Shown here piece after piece: positions 60,440 through 64,000 of a DNA stretch of 64,000 bases (within the stretch, counting starts at the first letter, position 1; the number at the start of each line of letters is the position of its first letter). The DNA lies in assembly GCF_018397995.1 (NCBI RefSeq), contig NZ_BBQH01000013.1, positions 109,551 to 173,550 on the forward strand, written 5' to 3'. The notes beneath the pieces were generated by a model, which was not told the origin of the DNA, did no database searches, and saw only the letters and a program-made list of their open reading frames with translations. The translations under genes and the position numbers were made by a program. The stretch comes from Rhizomonospora bruguierae. GTDB lineage: Bacteria; Actinomycetota; Actinomycetes; Mycobacteriales; Micromonosporaceae.

Positions 60440-61291
60440 TCACCGTGCTGTCTTGCCGGTACTGGTGAGCGAGCGGAACCGATCGCATACCACGATGGTG
60501 GCGTCATCGAAGACTTTGCCCCTGGGCCACCGTTCACCGGCCGCATCCTCGCGTTCAGCGTCACGGACGGCCTGCAGGACCGACACGCCGCCATGCGTTG
60601 TAGCAACTTCCGCTAGCTTGCTCCAGGTCCACAGACCAAACCGATCTACGAGCCGGCTCGCCCCGTCGCTCAAGAGCAGCACGGATTGCAGACGACTGCT
60701 CGGCAGTCGGCCGGTAAGCCCATGCTGTGCCGCCTCCGGTGCACTGGCAGCCACCCAGAAGCCATCCGGCTGGTTACGGTGCTGCCGTAGACGCCCGACG
60801 TAGCTACGGCGAGCCTCGTCGTGCTCGGGGGTGCCACCCACGAGGGCGTCCATCGCGGCACGGTATCGCCTGCCCACAGCCGCCTCGCGCGTATCGGAGA
60901 TGACGATGGGTTCGTCTCCAGCATCGATGACCAGGACAGAATCGGCGAGGACGAGGTATCGCAGGACCCCGGCGGCCTCGTGGACGATGATGACGGTCGA
61001 GGACGGCGTGCCGGGGTGTTCGAGATCGCATGTGCTGCGGTGGGCATCGGCGACCGAGCCGATCGCTTCGGCGAGCACTTCCCGAAGGTCTGGCTCCGAC
61101 TCGCTGAGTAGCCAGATCAGCAGCTGCGCGCCGAGTTGGCGGACGTACCAGGCAACGCCGTGGATGCAGCCGCCATCGTCGACCCCGGAAAGTCCTGCGC
61201 CGTCGAGGAGGATGGCGACGTTCTCGGTGGCGACGGCGAAGTCTTCGTTGTCGTGCCCTGGTGCCGGATCGGAGGTGATCGTGGTGCGCAT
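60440..61291 (-). CDS. PP2C-like protein phosphatase
   Basis: 283 aa from ATG 61291. PP2C features: HDNEDFAV (13-20) and LLDGAGLSG with Asp30, then TVIIVHEAAGVLRYLVLADSV and LLLSDGASRLVD, and KVFDDATIVVC with the late Asp. These are the metal-binding acidic residues of PPM phosphatases. The ATG overlaps the stop of the XRE gene by one base (TGATG), so the two are coupled. A matching kinase is not seen. Confidence 0.85.
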   Translation of the reverse strand: MRTTITSDPAPGHDNEDFAVATENVAILLDGAGLSGVDDGGCIHGVAWYVRQLGAQLLIWLLSESEPDLREVLAEAIGSVADAHRSTCDLEHPGTPSSTVIIVHEAAGVLRYLVLADSVLVIDAGDEPIVISDTREAAVGRRYRAAMDALVGGTPEHDEARRSYVGRLRQHRNQPDGFWVAASAPEAAQHGLTGRLPSSRLQSVLLLSDGASRLVDRFGLWTWSKLAEVATTHGGVSVLQAVRDAEREDAAGERWPRGKVFDDATIVVCDRFRSLTSTGKTAR

Positions 61292-62262
61292 CAAATTGTA
61301 TGTGCTTCCTGCAGGTAGACGCGGCTGAGCGGTTTCACGAGAAGCGGTTCGCTGGTCTCCGGGTCGAATGTAATGCCGAGCAGCATCGAGAAGCAGCGGC
61401 CTCCCAGTTCGGCGTCCAACTCGGTCAGGTGCTGGGAGAGGTAATGCACGACGCCAAGGGAGCCTTGCAGGTGGATGCCGGTAAAGATCGTGAGTGTGCC
61501 CCGGCGATCGGGGCGCGGAAGCCGGCCGAGGTAGGCGACGTCCGATGCTCGTGGCGGAGCGCTGTCCAGGCCGGACCGGTGCAGTGTGTCGGTACCGGTG
61601 TCGTGCAGCGTCCATACATTGCCCGGCGCCATGATGAAGCGCAGGTGTTGGTCCTGGTTCAGCACAGCGGCTGTATGTGGAGAGAGCCTTGGTCCGCAGA
61701 TAACGACGAGGTTCGGCCGGTTGAGATCGACCGCGCCACCGAGCGGCACCGTTTCGTAGCTCGGTACCAGGCCATGGGCCTGGGCAATCTCGCCAAGCCG
61801 TTGCGCGCCGAGGACGTCCTCCACGGCGACGACAGGCCGGGCGCGGATAGCCTCCTGCTTGAGTGGAGTGATGATCGTCCACACGCCGGTACTCAAGAAC
61901 GACGGGGTGCCGCCTTGAGGGCCAACCTCCGCGCTGTGTGCGCTGGCAATCGGGATGGCCTGCAGTTTGGTTGAAAGCCGGTGCTGGGCACCCAAGAGTT
62001 GCCGGCGTGCGCGTTCATTTTCCAAGGCTGGCCAGAGGCGCGTCAGCGTGCCGCCTGCGCCGAGGATAGTGTCGCACCGTACGACGAGATCATGTGCCGG
62101 CCACCGCCGTCCTCGCTCAACTTTGGCGATTGTGGCGCTACTGACATGAACCAATTTGGCCAGACCGGCCTGTGACAGCCGTCGCCGTTCACGATAGATC
62201 TTGAGGCTGTCACCGAACGTGCGCAGTGGCGTTGGCGCCGTCTGAACGTGGCCGATCGGCAT
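61291..62262 (-). CDS. XRE regulator with C-terminal sensor domain (paralogue C)
   Basis: 323 aa from ATG 62262, GAGGGGC upstream. HTH about 12-70 (LRTFGDSLKIYRERRRLSQA, VSSATIAKVERGRRWPAHDL). C-terminal domain about 130-323 contains PNLVVICGPRLSPHTAAVL, NVWTLHDTGTD, DVAYLGRLPRPDRRGT and GVVHYLSQHLTELDAELGGR. I recall this domain in many streptomycete regulators of this type; its ligand is unknown. Translationally coupled to the PP2C gene. Confidence 0.85.
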   Translation of the reverse strand: MPIGHVQTAPTPLRTFGDSLKIYRERRRLSQAGLAKLVHVSSATIAKVERGRRWPAHDLVVRCDTILGAGGTLTRLWPALENERARRQLLGAQHRLSTKLQAIPIASAHSAEVGPQGGTPSFLSTGVWTIITPLKQEAIRARPVVAVEDVLGAQRLGEIAQAHGLVPSYETVPLGGAVDLNRPNLVVICGPRLSPHTAAVLNQDQHLRFIMAPGNVWTLHDTGTDTLHRSGLDSAPPRASDVAYLGRLPRPDRRGTLTIFTGIHLQGSLGVVHYLSQHLTELDAELGGRCFSMLLGITFDPETSEPLLVKPLSRVYLQEAHTI

Positions 62263-62590
62263 CCGTGCCCCTCTGCGCTCGTCGTCCGCCTCGGTAGCGA
62301 TGAGGATACCTAACGCAACAGTCAAGGTCGTCGCAGCCCTCATAGGCATGCATGCGCATGCCTCCATCCGCTGCGGACAGCGTGAGCAGCGGCGGTTCAT
62401 CTCGTCCAGCGGCCGGTCGCGTCGGGTTGTCCATCGGCCTCGGCTGTCCAGGCGATGCCGGCCGTCGCGTCCGGCCGGCATCGGCACTGTCAGCAGCAAC
62501 GCCGCGGCCTGGGAGACGAGAAGGTCGGGTCCGCGCGCTGGTGCGTGCTGCGACGAGTGTTGACCAGCCCGACGGTGGCTAGGGCGTTGT
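62263..62590. other. 328-bp gap between argS and the XRE-PP2C pair
   Basis: The reading frames here are short and no start, ribosome site or motif stands out. It probably contains the promoter of the XRE gene. Confidence 0.5.
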
Positions 62591-64000
62591 CTACATGCGC
62601 TCCGGAGCGGAGACGCCGAGCAGCCAGAGCCCGTTGACGAACACGATGCGGGCTGCCTCGGCGAGCCACAGCCGGGCGCGGGTCAGGTCCGAGGCATGCT
62701 CGTCGGCGCGCGGCAGTACCCGGCAACTGTCGTAGAACTTGTGGTACGTGGAAGCCAGGTCCTCCAGGTACCGCGCGACCCGGTGCGGCTCCCGTAGCTC
62801 GGCGGCCATTTGTACCACCCCGGGGAACTCGCCGAGGGACCTCAGCAGGTCACGCTCCTTCTCGTGCGACAACAGGCCGGGGTCATAGTCATCTCCCCGG
62901 GTAATGCCGAGTTCCTCTGCATTGCGCAGGAGGCTCGCGATCCGGGCATGGGCGTACTGGACGTAGAAGATGGGGTTCTCGCTGGACTGCCGGGTCCACA
63001 GGTCGAGGTCCAGGTCGATGGTGGAGTCGATCGAGTAGCGGGCCAACGCATACCTGGCGGCGTCGACGCTGAGCATGTCGATGATTTCGCGGAGCGTGAC
63101 CAGCGTGCCGGCACGCTTTGATAGCTTGAGCGGTTTGCCATCCTTGATGAGGTTCACCATCTGGCCGATGATGATCTCGATGTTCTTGTCAGGATCGTCG
63201 CCGAAGCAGGCCGCCATGGCGCGGAGCCGGCCGACGTACCCGTGGTGGTCGGCGCCGAGGATGATGACCACCTTGTCGAAACCGCGACGCCGCTTGTCGA
63301 GGTAGTAGGCGCAGTCTCCCGCGAAGTACCCCCACGAGCCGTTCGACTTGACGATCACCCGGTCCTTGTCGTCACCGAAGGCGGTGGTCCGCACCCAGGT
63401 CGCACCGTCTGCCTTGTAGACGTGTCCCTCTTCAGTGAGCCGGGCCAGTGCGGTATCCAATTCGCCCCGGGCGTGCAGCGTCTGTTCGTTGAAGTAGACA
63501 TCGAACTCAACGCCGAACTCCGCCAGGGTCGACTTCACGTCATCGAACATCAGCCGGACACCCTCGGTCCGGAAGACCTCTCGGGCTTGGTCCTCGGGCA
63601 GTTCCAGAGCGGCGGGCTGCTTACCGACGATGGCACCAGCGATGTCGTTGATGTAGTCGCCGACGTACCCGTCCTCGGGAACGGGCTCACTCCTCGCCGA
63701 GGCGAGCAACGACCTGGCGAAGCGATCAATCTGAGCGCCGGCGTCGTTGAAGTAGTATTCGGTGGTTACATCAGCGCCGGTGGCCCGGAACAGCCGCGTG
63801 AGCGCGTCGCCGACTGCCGCCCACCGGACGCCGCCGATGTGGATGGGGCCGGTCGGATTCGCGGAGACATATTCCAGGTTGACCTTCCCGCCGGCGAGCG
63901 ACGTGCTGCGGCCATAGTTGGATCCGTCCGCAACCACGACGCGCGCGATCTCGCCGATGGCACTGACGTCCAAGCGGATGTTCAGGAATCCGGGACCGGC
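62591..64000 (-). CDS. argS: Arginyl-tRNA synthetase, C-terminal three-quarters (cut by window edge)
   Basis: 470 codons inside the window; the N-terminus lies beyond it. HIGH motif variant GPIHIGG, KMSKS variant KLSKR (in [11 protein letters not shown]), and the class I core [13 protein letters not shown]-like region [16 protein letters not shown]. The C-terminal anticodon-binding helices are complete ([23 protein letters not shown]). All parts needed for aminoacylation are seen. Context is unusual: accessory genes downstream rather than the lysA/hom genes I would expect, and visibly less GC-extreme codons than the housekeeping genes at 1-35 kb. A second, transferred argS is possible. Confidence 0.93.
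   Translation of the reverse strand, partial: AGPGFLNIRLDVSAIGEIARVVVADGSNYGRSTSLAGGKVNLEYVSANPTGPIHIGGVRWAAVGDALTRLFRATGADVTTEYYFNDAGAQIDRFARSLLASARSEPVPEDGYVGDYINDIAGAIVGKQPAALELPEDQAREVFRTEGVRLMFDDVKSTLAEFGVEFDVYFNEQTLHARGELDTALARLTEEGHVYKADGATWVRTTAFGDDKDRVIVKSNGSWGYFAGDCAYYLDKRRRGFDKVVIILGADHHGYVGRLRAMAACFGDDPDKNIEIIIGQMVNLIKDGKPLKLSKRAGTLVTLREIIDMLSVDAARYALARYSIDSTIDLDLDLWTRQSSENPIFYVQYAHARIASLLRNAEELGITRGDDYDPGLLSHEKERDLLRSLGEFPGVVQMAAELREPHRVARYLEDLASTYHKFYDSCRVLPRADEHASDLTRARLWLAEAARIVFVNGLWLLGVSAPERM

Overview
The window reads as chromosomal DNA of a high-GC actinomycete, most likely Micromonosporaceae (Micromonospora-like). The grounds are very high GC, frequent GTG starts, GTGA/TGATG stop-start overlaps, and gene families typical of that group. 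This placement is inference from gene content and style, not a database result. Coding density is high on both strands up to about 35.6 kb. It then drops in two accessory stretches that each begin directly 3' of a tRNA gene.

Region 1 (1-35.6 kb, conserved-looking chromosome). The minus strand carries a cell-envelope block: two LytR-CpsA-Psr (LCP) ligases, a UDP-glucuronate-decarboxylase-like SDR, and later a polyprenyl glycosylphosphotransferase (13.8-15.7 kb). Two solute:sodium symporter operons (2.9-4.9 and 9.0-11.2 kb), an ABC-2 exporter and a LytS/LytTR two-component pair lie between. At 17.9-20.4 kb a tight operon encodes a nucleotidyltransferase, a glycerol-1-phosphate-dehydrogenase-like enzyme and a CDP-alcohol phosphatidyltransferase. 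This is a candidate route to an unusual G1P-derived (or related) phospho-alcohol head group. From 21 to 35.6 kb come housekeeping and transport genes: Nudix, PLP aminotransferase, CorA, cyclophilin, rhomboid, thiolase, GT2, split transketolase, SoxR, quinone oxidoreductase, a secreted lamin-tail protein, LysE and an AadA-like nucleotidyltransferase. The region ends at tRNA-Ser(UGA).

Region 2 (35.8-41.7 kb) is a small, partly decayed island 3' of tRNA-Ser. It holds a truncated ISAs1-type transposase, an epimerase, two small zinc-ribbon proteins, a frameshifted AbiEi-like gene, a GntR regulator with its own palindromic operators, and a Nudix hydrolase. The set resembles the cargo of an actinomycete integrative element that has lost its integrase and transfer genes.

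Region 3 (41.7-50.1 kb) returns to chromosome style. It carries a FhuF-like iron reductase under a near-perfect iron box, a three-domain XRE-HTH/peptide-deformylase fusion, a flavohemoprotein, an FMN-binding oxidase-like protein, a CPBP protease, a GNAT and a histone-H1-like/EcsC protein. It ends with tRNA-Ser(GCU) and tRNA-Arg(ACG).

Region 4 (50.1-64 kb) is a second island, 3' of tRNA-Arg, with visibly lower GC and many broken genes. Three related XRE regulators are scattered through it. Between them lie an XRE/TPR regulator paired with a 2'-5' RNA-ligase-like phosphoesterase and a dead polynucleotide-kinase-like gene, an XRE-SUMF1/FGE fusion beside a class IV aminotransferase, a deletion chimera of an acyl-CoA dehydrogenase and an S9 peptidase, and an XRE-PP2C pair coupled by a one-base overlap. 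The window ends inside an argS gene that sits in this island context. No CRISPR array, rRNA or complete mobile element was found.
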